DNA from: Gammaproteobacteria bacterium
GTDB taxonomy: Bacteria > Pseudomonadota > Gammaproteobacteria > Steroidobacterales > Steroidobacteraceae
Length of the DNA stretch: 8,333 bases
Reading direction: 5' to 3'
NCBI GenBank assembly: GCA_027451085.1
Contig: DAIDKA010000183.1
Location: forward strand, 1 to 8,333
Positions 1 to 5,643 of the stretch are shown here, in pieces. Below the pieces are notes generated by a model. The model saw only the letters and a list, made by a program, of their open reading frames with translations, searched no databases and was not told the origin of the DNA. The translations under genes were made by a program, and so were the position numbers. The stretch's first letter is position 1; every line of letters starts with the position of its first letter.

Positions 1-1
1 C

Positions 2-352
2 TCCTATCGCTGGCTGGGGGCGGCGGCCACGGCCCGGCTCAGTGCGCTGGTGGTCGACAGCGACAGCAGTCCGCGGCTGCGCCGCCAGCTGGCGCAGCTG
101 CGGCGCAGCGCCGCGCTGCCGATGATCAAGGGGTTGCTGTCAGAGGGTTTCTACCCGCAGGGCCTGGCGCGGATCACCGCGCAGGCGCTGATCATCGGAC
201 AGGACAAGGACTCATCGCACCCACGCGCCGCCGCGCAGTTCCTGCATGCAACCCTGCCGCACTCGCGGCTGGTGATCGCAGGCTCCAAGGCTCACTGGGA
301 AGCGAACCCGCAGGAGGTGCGTCAGCTGATCCTGGGCTTCCTCAGCGCCTGA
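2..352 (+). CDS. Alpha/beta hydrolase, C-terminal part (5' end outside window)
   Basis: The frame is open from the left edge to a TGA at 350-352, giving 116 visible codons. The fragment has the C-terminal layout of an alpha/beta-hydrolase fold enzyme. A strand resembling ALIIGQDKD would carry the acidic member of the catalytic triad, and SKAHWEANPQEV near the end would carry the catalytic His, followed by the terminal helix QLILGFL. The nucleophile Ser and oxyanion part lie upstream of the window, so substrate and exact family cannot be named. An in-frame GTG at 50 is probably internal, because the preceding codons (SYRWLGAATARLSAL) also read as protein. The gene is convergent with the lipase gene and overlaps its stop region by 11 bp. 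The fold assignment is inferred from the pattern of the last half of the protein only. Confidence 0.72.
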   Translation, partial: SYRWLGAAATARLSALVVDSDSSPRLRRQLAQLRRSAALPMIKGLLSEGFYPQGLARITAQALIIGQDKDSSHPRAAAQFLHATLPHSRLVIAGSKAHWEANPQEVRQLILGFLSA

Positions 353-1667
353 GACGGCCAGCTGACGCCGGTGCATGCGCAGGAGCAGGCGCGCGCAGAG
401 TCAGCGGCGCGGGCTCGCTCAGGTTCTGCAGGAATGCGCCGCGCTGCTGCGGCGACAGCGCGCTCCAGTCGAGCTTTGCGGCGTGTGTCCGGCGCAACTG
501 CGCATCGCTCACCTGTGCGCGGGCCCGGCTGCGGACAGACCAGCCGCTGCGCAGGCGCGAAGTCGCGCCCTGCCGCAGCAGGTCCGCGACGGCGCGGGCC
601 ACGGCCGGGTCACGCGTCAGTTCGCCATGTTTGACGGGCACATACCAGGCTCGCGCACCCGCCAGCATGGCGCAGGCCGCAGGCACGGTGCCATCGCCGT
701 GGCGCGTGACGGTGTAGAGGAATCCATCTGCGTGCCGGGCCAGGCCCGTCACCGTGGGTTGACCGACGCCGATGATGAGCGCGAAACGCGCGTCAGCCGG
801 CGCCAGGTCGCGCAGCACCTGCGCCGCCTGCGTCAGCAGCGCCGGTGCTGGCGCCGGGCCGGGTGGCCAGTGCCGCGCATCGAACAGGTCCAGCCGGCCG
901 GTGTACCTGCGCGCGGGCAGCATGTGACACAGGCCGGGGAAGGTGCTGAACACCTCATCCGCCAGCTGTTCAGCGCTGTGAAAGGCATCAAGACGGGCCA
1001 GCCGCCGCACGACCGGATAGGTTCCACGCAGGGCCTGCACGCAGGCGAAGGCCCCCCCGTTCGGGGTGCCAAGCAGCACCACCCGCCGCACCTTGTGCAT
1101 GCCCGGCTGAACCAGCGCCGCGCGCGTCACCAGGCCGCCCATGCTGTGCGCCACGACCGACACCTGCGGGTGTGGCTCGGAGTGCAGGCGCTGCGCCAGC
1201 TGCAGGCCCAGCTCATCCACGCCCAGGCGCCAGTCATAGTCGTGGAGCGCCACGTCGAAGCCGTGGATCTGGAGTTGCAGTTTCAGGCGCAGGCTGGCGT
1301 ACAGCACTGCGCCCATCGGGCGCACGTCAGCACGGGCGCCCAGCGTCAGCTCGGTGAGGCGGCCGACGATGATGTCGGCCGGATCCACCCACAGCAGGTC
1401 CGCGGGCGCGTTGCCGGGGCGCGGCAGGCCCAGCTGCGAGCCCATGATCCCGGGCACGATGATGACGCGGCCGGCAGGGCCGTTGCCGGCGCGGGTGCTG
1501 GTCTGCGCATCGACCTGTGCCTGCAGGCGGCGCAGGAACCGGTACTCGGGTTCACCGAACAGCGCGATCAGCTCCGCGGCGTGTTCGCCGCTCGACAGCA
1601 ATCCCTGCACCTGGACATCGCTGAAGGCCAGCCGGTCGTAGGGTGAGATGTGGTCGTGGTCGCTCAA
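342..1667 (-). CDS. LCAT-like lipase/acyltransferase (alpha/beta hydrolase)
   Basis: A 441-residue cytosolic-looking protein with no signal peptide. It carries the marks of the lecithin:cholesterol acyltransferase-like hydrolase family. VPGIMGSQL (about 71-79) is the family's N-terminal motif and LLWVDP follows. AHSMGG places the nucleophile at Ser175, GDGTVP places the acid at Asp325, and VKHGEL places the His at 347, all in the expected order. The family cleaves or transfers acyl chains on lipids, but the substrate here is unknown. The last 70 residues are basic, then rich in Ala and Pro, and look like a non-catalytic tail. The start is a TTG whose bases overlap the TGA of the upstream copper-chaperone gene (TTGA, 1664-1667). 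No clear Shine-Dalgarno is seen, so translational coupling is likely; an in-frame GTG near codon 20 is an alternative start. The 3' end overlaps the convergent hydrolase gene. Confidence 0.82.
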   Translation of the reverse strand: MSDHDHISPYDRLAFSDVQVQGLLSSGEHAAELIALFGEPEYRFLRRLQAQVDAQTSTRAGNGPAGRVIIVPGIMGSQLGLPRPGNAPADLLWVDPADIIVGRLTELTLGARADVRPMGAVLYASLRLKLQLQIHGFDVALHDYDWRLGVDELGLQLAQRLHSEPHPQVSVVAHSMGGLVTRAALVQPGMHKVRRVVLLGTPNGGAFACVQALRGTYPVVRRLARLDAFHSAEQLADEVFSTFPGLCHMLPARRYTGRLDLFDARHWPPGPAPAPALLTQAAQVLRDLAPADARFALIIGVGQPTVTGLARHADGFLYTVTRHGDGTVPAACAMLAGARAWYVPVKHGELTRDPAVARAVADLLRQGATSRLRSGWSVRSRARAQVSDAQLRRTHAAKLDWSALSPQQRGAFLQNLSEPAPLTLRAPAPAHAPASAGRLRR

Positions 1668-2113
1668 TTCGCAGTCAGCGCCACGACCAGCGCCATGGCC
1701 GACAGGCGGGTGCCGTCGGCGAACAACAGCACCAGTGGCACATGGTCGCCAGGATGCAGCGGATGCGCCAGGCCCTGCAGCATGATGTGCCGGCCGCCGG
1801 GTTTGAACTCGACATGGCCGCCGGCGGGCAGGTTCAGACTGGTGATCGGCCGCATGCGCGACACGCCGCCCGTTTCCATGCTTTCGTGCAAAGTCACGCT
1901 GCGAGCCATGGGTGAACTCGCGCCGGTGAGGCGTACGGCCGCGCGGCCTTCATTCGCCAGGGTGAGATAGGCCGCGGCAGCATCCACGCCTGGCGGTGGC
2001 TGGCGCAGCCACGCGCCCGCGACGATGAGATTGGTGTCCGCCGCGGCGATGCCGGGCACACCGAGGCAGCACAGGGCGAGCAGCGCAATGAGCCGATGCA
2101 TGCGCTGCATCAT
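1664..2113 (-). CDS. PCu(A)C periplasmic copper chaperone
   Basis: A 149-residue secreted protein of the PCu(A)C (DUF461) family, which binds Cu(I) in the periplasm and delivers it to the CuA site of cytochrome c oxidase. The family signature H(M)X10MX21HXM is matched exactly: His76, ten residues, Met87, twenty-one residues, then His109-Ile-Met111. An additional Met lies at 79. The N-terminus is a typical Sec signal: MMQRMHRL, hydrophobic LIALLALCCLGVPG, then likely cleavage after AAA before Asp-Thr. I chose the ATG at 2113 because it gives a signal peptide of normal length. The frame stays open to a TTG at 2170, but that would add 19 unlikely residues; the ATG at 2101 is also possible. It follows oxyR by 73 bp on the same strand with no terminator visible between them, and is joined to the lipase gene by a 4-bp overlap. 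Confidence 0.93.
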   Translation of the reverse strand: MMQRMHRLIALLALCCLGVPGIAAADTNLIVAGAWLRQPPPGVDAAAAYLTLANEGRAAVRLTGASSPMARSVTLHESMETGGVSRMRPITSLNLPAGGHVEFKPGGRHIMLQGLAHPLHPGDHVPLVLLFADGTRLSAMALVVALTAN

Positions 2114-2186
2114 GCCACAAGCCCCGTGGCGGCCGCAGGCCGTGCGGCGAGGCCGGCTGCCTGACCGCAATGTGAACGCGCCGGCG

Positions 2187-3083
2187 TTATGGAACCTGCC
2201 TGATCACCAGATCGCAGAATGCCTGGATGGCTACGCCACGCGCGGTGGACTTGCGCCAGATCGCGCCGATCTCGCGTGAGGGTACAGGCTTTGCCAGCGG
2301 ACGGATGACCACCCCGCCGGCCCCGCCCCAGGCGCCGCGCGTGGCCAGCTTCGGCATCAGGGTGACGCCGGCGCCTGCGGCCACCATCTGCCGCAGGGTC
2401 TCCAGGCTGGTGGCGCGGAAGTCCTGCTTTTCGTGCAGGCGGGTGGTGCTGCAGACATCCAGCGCCTGGTCGCGCAGGCAGTGGCCTTCCTCCAGCAGCA
2501 GCAGGCTTTCGTCCTTGAGGTCGCCGATCTTCAGGGTTTCACGGGAGTTGAGCCGGTGCCGCTGCGGCAGGGCGACGGTGAACTCCTCATCGTACAGTCT
2601 GCGTGAGACCAGGCCATCGAGCTCGACGGGCAGCGCCAGCACGCCCAGGTCGATCTCTGCGGCGTGGAGCTTTTCCAGCATGGTCGCGGTACGGTACTCG
2701 AACAGCAGTACTTCGAGCCGCGGCAGCACCTTGCGCAGCGTGGGCACCACCAGCGGCAGCAGGTAGGGGCCGATGGTGGGCAGGAAGGCGACGCGCAGCC
2801 GGCCTGCGAGCGGGTCGCGGTGGGTTTGGGCAATGGTGACGACCTCTTCGCTGGCTTCGAGGATGCGGCGCGCGCGGGCGACGATGTCCGCACCCGCGGC
2901 GGTGAGCACCGCGCCCCCCGGCTGACGCTCAAGCAGCTGCACCCCCAGGTAGTCCTCCAGCTTCCTCAACTGCGCCGAGAGCGTCGGCTGGCTGACGAAG
3001 CAGCGTTCCGCCGCCTTGCCGAAGTGGTGGGTGTCGGCGACCGCCACCAGGTAGCGCAGGTCCTTCAGCTTGATGTCGATCAT
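2187..3083 (-). CDS. oxyR: OxyR, LysR-type peroxide-sensing regulator
   Basis: A 298-residue LysR-family regulator. The N-terminal winged helix-turn-helix reads LRYLVAVADTHHFGKAAERC and VSQPTLSAQLRKLE (about 9-43), as in OxyR. The C-terminal sensing domain contains GHCLRDQALDVC, placing the redox pair at Cys202 and Cys211, equivalent to Cys199 and Cys208 of E. coli OxyR. It should therefore form a disulfide on H2O2 exposure and activate antioxidant genes. Length matches the family. The ATG at 3083 gives the usual N-terminus; upstream of it is only a G-rich stretch, not a strong Shine-Dalgarno. It is divergent from ahpC across a 148-bp AT-rich control region, so ahpC-ahpD is the obvious target and autoregulation is likely. 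The copper-chaperone gene follows on the same strand. Confidence 0.96.
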   Translation of the reverse strand: MIDIKLKDLRYLVAVADTHHFGKAAERCFVSQPTLSAQLRKLEDYLGVQLLERQPGGAVLTAAGADIVARARRILEASEEVVTIAQTHRDPLAGRLRVAFLPTIGPYLLPLVVPTLRKVLPRLEVLLFEYRTATMLEKLHAAEIDLGVLALPVELDGLVSRRLYDEEFTVALPQRHRLNSRETLKIGDLKDESLLLLEEGHCLRDQALDVCSTTRLHEKQDFRATSLETLRQMVAAGAGVTLMPKLATRGAWGGAGGVVIRPLAKPVPSREIGAIWRKSTARGVAIQAFCDLVIRQVP

Positions 3084-3093
3084 GTCCCGACCC

Positions 3094-3130
3094 GATATAT
3101 AAAATCTATCGAGATTATAAAATCAATCGA
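3094..3130. repeat. Tandem 19/18-bp near-repeat, candidate OxyR binding site
   Basis: GATATATAAAATCTATCGA (3094-3112) is followed directly by GATTATAAAATCAATCGA (3113-3130). The second copy lacks one base and has one substitution. Together they span 37 bp, close to the length contacted by an OxyR tetramer. The first copy also reads as the dyad GATA-N9-TATC. Binding by OxyR is an inference from position and shape. Confidence 0.6.
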
Positions 3131-3175
3131 TTAGATAAAAAAGCTCCGGGACCCCAGGATTGCTTCCAGGCCAAA

Positions 3176-3196
3176 GGTACCGGCCGATCCGGTACC
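3176..3196 (+). repeat. Perfect hairpin in the ahpC leader
   Basis: GGTACCGG (3176-3183) and CCGGTACC (3189-3196) form a perfect 8-bp inverted repeat around a 5-base loop. It lies between the AT-rich promoter region and the ahpC Shine-Dalgarno, which begins 22 bases further on. No T-run follows, so it is not a terminator. It could stabilise the 5' end of the mRNA or be a second operator; the sequence does not decide. Confidence 0.6.
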
Positions 3197-3218
3197 GGCA
3201 CAGACAACCGATGACCTC

Positions 3219-3224
3219 AAGGAG
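3219..3224 (+). promoter_or_regulatory. Shine-Dalgarno of ahpC
   Basis: AAGGAG lies seven bases before the ATG at 3232 and settles that start over in-frame upstream codons at 3160 and 3211, which have no comparable site. Confidence 0.85.
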
Positions 3225-3231
3225 CAAGACC

Positions 3232-3771
3232 ATGCTGGGCGTAGGCAAGAAGTTTCCCGAGTACGACGTTCCGGCCACCGTTTCCACGGACCCGGCCAAG
3301 GCATTCATCAATATCGACAGCGGCACCCACGCCGGCAAGTGGCGCGTGATCTTCTTCTGGCCGAAGGACTTCACCTTCGTGTGCCCCACGGAGATCGCGG
3401 CCTTCGGCAAGCTGGAAAAGGAGTTCGCCGCGCGTGATGCGCAACTGCTCGGCGCCAGCATCGACAGCGAGTACGTGCACCTGGCCTGGCGCCAGGCCAA
3501 GGATGAATTGAAGGATCTGCCGTTCCCGATGCTGGCCGACGTCAAGCGTGAGCTGACCACGGCGCTGGGCATCCTGGACCCGGAGGCCGGCGTGGCGCAG
3601 CGCGCGACCTACATCATCGACCCGCAGGGCGTGATCCGCTTCGTGTACGTCACCGACCTGTCGGTGGGCCGTAACCCGGAGGAAGTGCTGCGCGTGCTGG
3701 ATGCGCTGCAGACCGACGAGCTGTGTCCCTGCAACTGGCAAAAGGGCCAGGACACGCTGCAGGCGGCCTGA
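3232..3771 (+). CDS. ahpC: AhpC, 2-Cys peroxiredoxin of the AhpD-dependent type
   Basis: A 179-residue alkyl hydroperoxide reductase that reduces H2O2, organic peroxides and possibly peroxynitrite in the cytoplasm. The peroxidatic site FFWPKDFTFVCPTE places the reactive Cys at 51. The C-terminal DELCPCNW holds two further cysteines at 165 and 167. This three-Cys layout and the GKWRVIFFWPKDFTFVCPTEI stretch match mycobacterial AhpC (Cys61, Cys174, Cys176) rather than the AhpF-coupled enterobacterial enzyme. AhpC of this type is recycled by AhpD, whose gene follows 153 bp downstream. Spacing between the active cysteines is one residue longer than in the mycobacterial protein because of a one-residue insertion in the DPEAGVAQ loop. 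It is divergent from oxyR and so probably peroxide-induced. Confidence 0.95.
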   Translation: MLGVGKKFPEYDVPATVSTDPAKAFINIDSGTHAGKWRVIFFWPKDFTFVCPTEIAAFGKLEKEFAARDAQLLGASIDSEYVHLAWRQAKDELKDLPFPMLADVKRELTTALGILDPEAGVAQRATYIIDPQGVIRFVYVTDLSVGRNPEEVLRVLDALQTDELCPCNWQKGQDTLQAA

Positions 3772-3865
3772 AGGTTCCGGTCGTGCCGGCGCAATCCCCC
3801 CCCCTGGCGCCGGTCGTGTGCGGGGGCCTGGCGCGACAACGTCAGGGCTTCGCGCAACTGACCAA

Positions 3866-3901
3866 CGGCCGGTGGGTTTCACCCCCGAAGCTCACCGGCC
3901 G
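3866..3901 (+). terminator. Hairpin between ahpC and ahpD, possible partial terminator
   Basis: Bases 3866-3880 pair with 3887-3901 to give a 15-bp stem with two G-U pairs and a six-base loop. The outer nine pairs (CGGCCGGTG with CACCGGCCG) are perfect. GCTTTAATTT follows, a broken T-run, so termination would be partial. The ahpD Shine-Dalgarno GAGGAG (3913-3918) begins 11 bases after the stem. The likely roles are lowering ahpD expression relative to ahpC or protecting a processed ahpC transcript. The rest of the 153-bp spacer holds a run of nine C and a weaker 7-bp inverted repeat (3786-3792 with 3807-3813). Confidence 0.5.
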
Positions 3902-3924
3902 GCTTTAATTTCGAGGAGATTCAA

Positions 3925-4485
3925 ATGACCACGCTCGATACGATCCGTGACGCCATTCCCGACTACGCGCGGGACTTGAAGCTCAACCTGGGGTCGGTGC
4001 TGTCCACCACCGGCGCGCCGGGCCTGAACGACCGGCAGATCTGGTCGGTCGCGCTGGCTTCAGCCATCGCGGCGCGCAATGTAGGTTTCGCGCACAACAT
4101 CGAGACACTGGCCGCGGCGCACCTGTCCGCGGTGCAGATCGATGCAGCCCGGGCCGCCGCTGCCATCATGGGCATGAACAATATCTACTACCGCTTCCTG
4201 CACCTGGTGGAGGACGCGGAGTACAAAACATTGCCGGCACGCCTGCGAATGAACGTGCTGGCCAACCCGGGAATCGACAAGCAGGACTTCGAGCTGCTGT
4301 CGCTCGCGGTGTCGGCCATCAACGGCTGCGGCACCTGTGTGTCCTCGCACGAGCGCGTGCTGCGCCAGCACGGGATGTCGCGAGAGGCGGTGCAGAGCGC
4401 GGTGCGCATCGCGTCCGTGATCCACGCGGTGGCCGGCGTGCTGGAGCAGGAGGCGCAGCGGCCGCGGCAGGAGGCCGCGGCCTGA
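3925..4485 (+). CDS. ahpD: AhpD, alkylhydroperoxidase / AhpC reductant
   Basis: A 186-residue protein of the carboxymuconolactone decarboxylase-like AhpD family. The redox site is NGCGTCVSSHE: Cys135 and Cys138 with His142, and Glu123 twelve residues before the first Cys. This reproduces the Glu118/Cys130/Cys133/His137 set of mycobacterial AhpD. The helical N-terminal part, with NVGFAHNIE and MGMNNIYYRF, is also typical. In the known system AhpD carries electrons from dihydrolipoamide-linked enzymes (Lpd, SucB) to AhpC; those genes are not in the window. The ATG at 3925 has a good Shine-Dalgarno, GAGGAG, six bases upstream. It lies downstream of ahpC on the same strand and probably shares its OxyR-dependent promoter, modulated by the hairpin before it. 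No terminator is evident after the stop. Confidence 0.96.
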   Translation: MTTLDTIRDAIPDYARDLKLNLGSVLSTTGAPGLNDRQIWSVALASAIAARNVGFAHNIETLAAAHLSAVQIDAARAAAAIMGMNNIYYRFLHLVEDAEYKTLPARLRMNVLANPGIDKQDFELLSLAVSAINGCGTCVSSHERVLRQHGMSREAVQSAVRIASVIHAVAGVLEQEAQRPRQEAAA

Positions 4486-4518
4486 GGTAGCCGGTTCTGG
4501 CTTGAGCGCATTTGATGA

Positions 4519-4696
4519 TCTGCTGCGCTCGTCACCCGCCGCAAGCTCCGCTGGCCATGGGGTCAGATCGAGGCGTCGCCGACCAGAGCCATTCACATCC
4601 GGGCAATGGCACTGGCGCGCGCGCGAGCTGTCCTTTTACGACGCCCTGATCGTGGCTGCCGCCCAGGACGCCGATTTGCGCCGGAAATCCATGTGA
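4519..4696 (+). pseudogene. PIN-domain (VapC-like) toxin remnant, truncated and frameshifted
   Basis: Two frames together read as the central and C-terminal part of a PIN-domain RNase. Bases 4519-4626 give ALVTRRKLRWPW and then AIHIRAMALARAR, like the VTRKL and helical segments of VapC proteins. From about 4625 the neighbouring frame continues with ELSFYDALIVAAAQDAD, the strongly conserved PIN segment (usually LSFWDALIVAAA). The switch falls in an alternating GC run near 4614-4625; a loss of two bases there would explain it. The N-terminal third with the first catalytic Asp is missing, and after DAD the usual C-terminal strand is absent, so it cannot be active. A stop follows at 4694-4696. 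The identification rests on the DALIVAAA motif and is an inference. Confidence 0.6.
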
Positions 4697-5073
4697 TCGC
4701 TGGAGGGCTTGACCGGTGCTCTTGCGGTGTATCTGTCCACGTCGAACCGAGCAGCTGCATCGAGATCCACGTCTCGACGAGCTTGCCAGACTCAGTTCGG
4801 TAGGACTGCATGCCCGTCCGGCTACGCGGCTCCTTGGTCTTGGGATCAGTCCATTTGAATGCAAAGCGAAACCACGCGCGATCGCCTTCGAATGAGTGAT
4901 CGTAAACAACCACACGGACAGCGATCGAACAGATCGCGTAGGACTGTTTTTTCAGACATCAACTTGCTCCTTTTCATATGCGACTTGGCCGAAATTGGTG
5001 CTTTGTCATCTGCATAGACGGCAGTAGAGGCGTCTCCGAAAAACGCAGTGACCAGCAATAAAATGTATAGCCC
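4695..5073 (-). pseudogene. Decayed NTF2/SnoaL-like gene
   Basis: Two minus-strand frames carry pieces of one protein. The upstream frame (5073 to about 4924) gives a signal-peptide-like stretch, LYILLLVTAFFG then STAVYADDK, and later MSEKTVLRDLFD behind a good Shine-Dalgarno (AAAAGGAG before the ATG at 4959). The other frame (about 4920-4695) reads VRVVVYDHSFEGDRAWFRF, then FKWTDPKT, GMQSYR and KLVETWISMQ, the C-terminal half of NTF2-like/SnoaL-like proteins. The upstream frame runs on only to a TGA just before 4846, and the middle of the usual domain is missing, so there has been both a frameshift and a deletion. Similarity ends near 4695, exactly where the opposing PIN remnant ends. An original secreted location is suggested but not certain. 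Confidence 0.5.
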
Positions 5074-5108
5074 ATCAGGCGACCGCCCATGATGGCCCGC
5101 TCTGGACC

Positions 5109-5187
5109 ATGAAGCGATCGCACGCAACGAAGGCGGCACAACCGGGGGATGGCGTCGCGATCGTTTTCGATCAGTCGATGCAGGTCA
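5109..5187 (-). pseudogene. Possible N-terminal fragment of a second minimal nucleotidyltransferase
   Basis: Directly after the hepT stop, and in the same orientation, one frame reads DDLHRLIENDRDAI then PRLCRLRCVRSLH. This resembles the N-terminus of minimal nucleotidyltransferases (LIE..RDAI..LCRRYGVRSL), which normally continue into the FGSA..G catalytic motif. Here that motif is lost and the frame carries unrelated sequence. No start codon or Shine-Dalgarno belongs to the fragment. It could be the relic of another MNT/HepT pair, or a chance resemblance over about 27 residues. The stretch between it and the NTF2 remnant (5074-5108) shows nothing recognisable. Confidence 0.35.
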
Positions 5188-5643
5188 TCAGCCCTTGAGT
5201 GGCGCATCCTGCTGCGCGACCAGCCGCCCCATGCTGCCCATGAACGCGCGCAGATCAGCCGGCCCGTTCGTGGCGGCTTCGTGCACCCGCTTCAGGTCCA
5301 GTGTGCCGTAGGCGTGCGCAACGAGGTTGCGGAAACCCGCCGCCCGCACCAGGCGGTCGGCCAGTGCGCCGTCGAGGGCACCGGCCTGCTGCAGCAGGCG
5401 GAAAGCGTCGCCATAATTCGCCGGGGTGCCGAGATTGAGCGCGAGACAGGCACGCATGGCCTGATCGATCACGATCTGCGTGGCCTGCCACAGGTGCAGG
5501 ATGACGGCATCGGACGCATCAGTCGCATCAGTCGCTGGCTGCAGCTCGGATGAAGTGGCCGGCAGGCGCTCTGCCACCCGGCGCAGGTGGCGCTCCACGG
5601 CCATGGTGCGCTCAGCCAGGACGGCGGCATCGAGCACGGTCAC
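5188..5643 (-). CDS. hepT: HepT-family HEPN ribonuclease toxin (DUF86)
   Basis: A 151-residue helical protein of the HepT/DUF86 family. The RX4HXY catalytic motif is present as RNLVAHAY, with Arg105, His110 and Tyr112, close to the positions known in Shewanella HepT. HepT proteins are RNases of HepT-MntA toxin-antitoxin systems, and the partner MntA inactivates them by adding AMP units to the motif tyrosine. The GTG start at 5643 shares bases with the TGA of mntA (GTGA, 5640-5643), which implies translational coupling; a GTG at 5637 is an alternative. Residues 37-45 are a small repeat, ATDATDASD, encoded by a 9-bp tandem duplication (5515-5532) in a probable loop. All catalytic residues are present, so the toxin appears intact. 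Downstream there is only gene debris. Confidence 0.88.
   Translation of the reverse strand: MTVLDAAVLAERTMAVERHLRRVAERLPATSSELQPATDATDASDAVILHLWQATQIVIDQAMRACLALNLGTPANYGDAFRLLQQAGALDGALADRLVRAAGFRNLVAHAYGTLDLKRVHEAATNGPADLRAFMGSMGRLVAQQDAPLKG

Larger units (their letters stand above)
3084..3231. promoter_or_regulatory. Divergent oxyR-ahpC control region
   Basis: This 148-bp region separates the oxyR and ahpC starts. Bases 3094-3140 are strikingly AT-rich against a GC-rich background. On the plus strand it contains TATAAA (3116-3121), and on the minus strand TATAAT (3119-3114) and TATATA (3101-3096). These are candidate -10 boxes, but none has a convincing -35, as is usual for promoters that need OxyR. 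The segment 3094-3110 fits the OxyR dyad layout GATAG-N7-CTATC with one core mismatch (GATAT instead of GATAG). The remaining part, 3141-3231, is the likely ahpC leader with a perfect hairpin and the ahpC ribosome binding site. That this is the control region is certain from position; the individual boxes are inferred. Confidence 0.7.

Noticed and set aside
375..1646. A 423-codon open frame on the plus strand opposite the lipase gene
   Set aside because: It is the antisense of a well-supported gene. Its product is rich in Arg, Gln, His and Ala without domain-like pattern, as expected for a mirror frame in high-GC DNA.
3796..3804. Run of nine C between ahpC and ahpD as a phase-variable tract
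   Set aside because: It lies outside any coding frame and away from a promoter spacer, so a length change would have no obvious effect.
4472..4483. Perfect 12-bp palindrome AGGCCGCGGCCT at the end of ahpD as a terminator
   Set aside because: It has no loop and no T-run, and arises from Ala/Gln/Glu codons in GC-rich DNA.
4486..5187. Insertion sequence or attachment site as the cause of the remnant-rich stretch
   Set aside because: No transposase-like frame, paired terminal inverted repeats, target-site duplication or tRNA gene was seen by eye.
5515..5532. 9-bp tandem repeat (CGCATCAGT twice) as a mobile-element or CRISPR trace
   Set aside because: Only two exact copies, in frame within hepT; best read as a small coding duplication in a loop.
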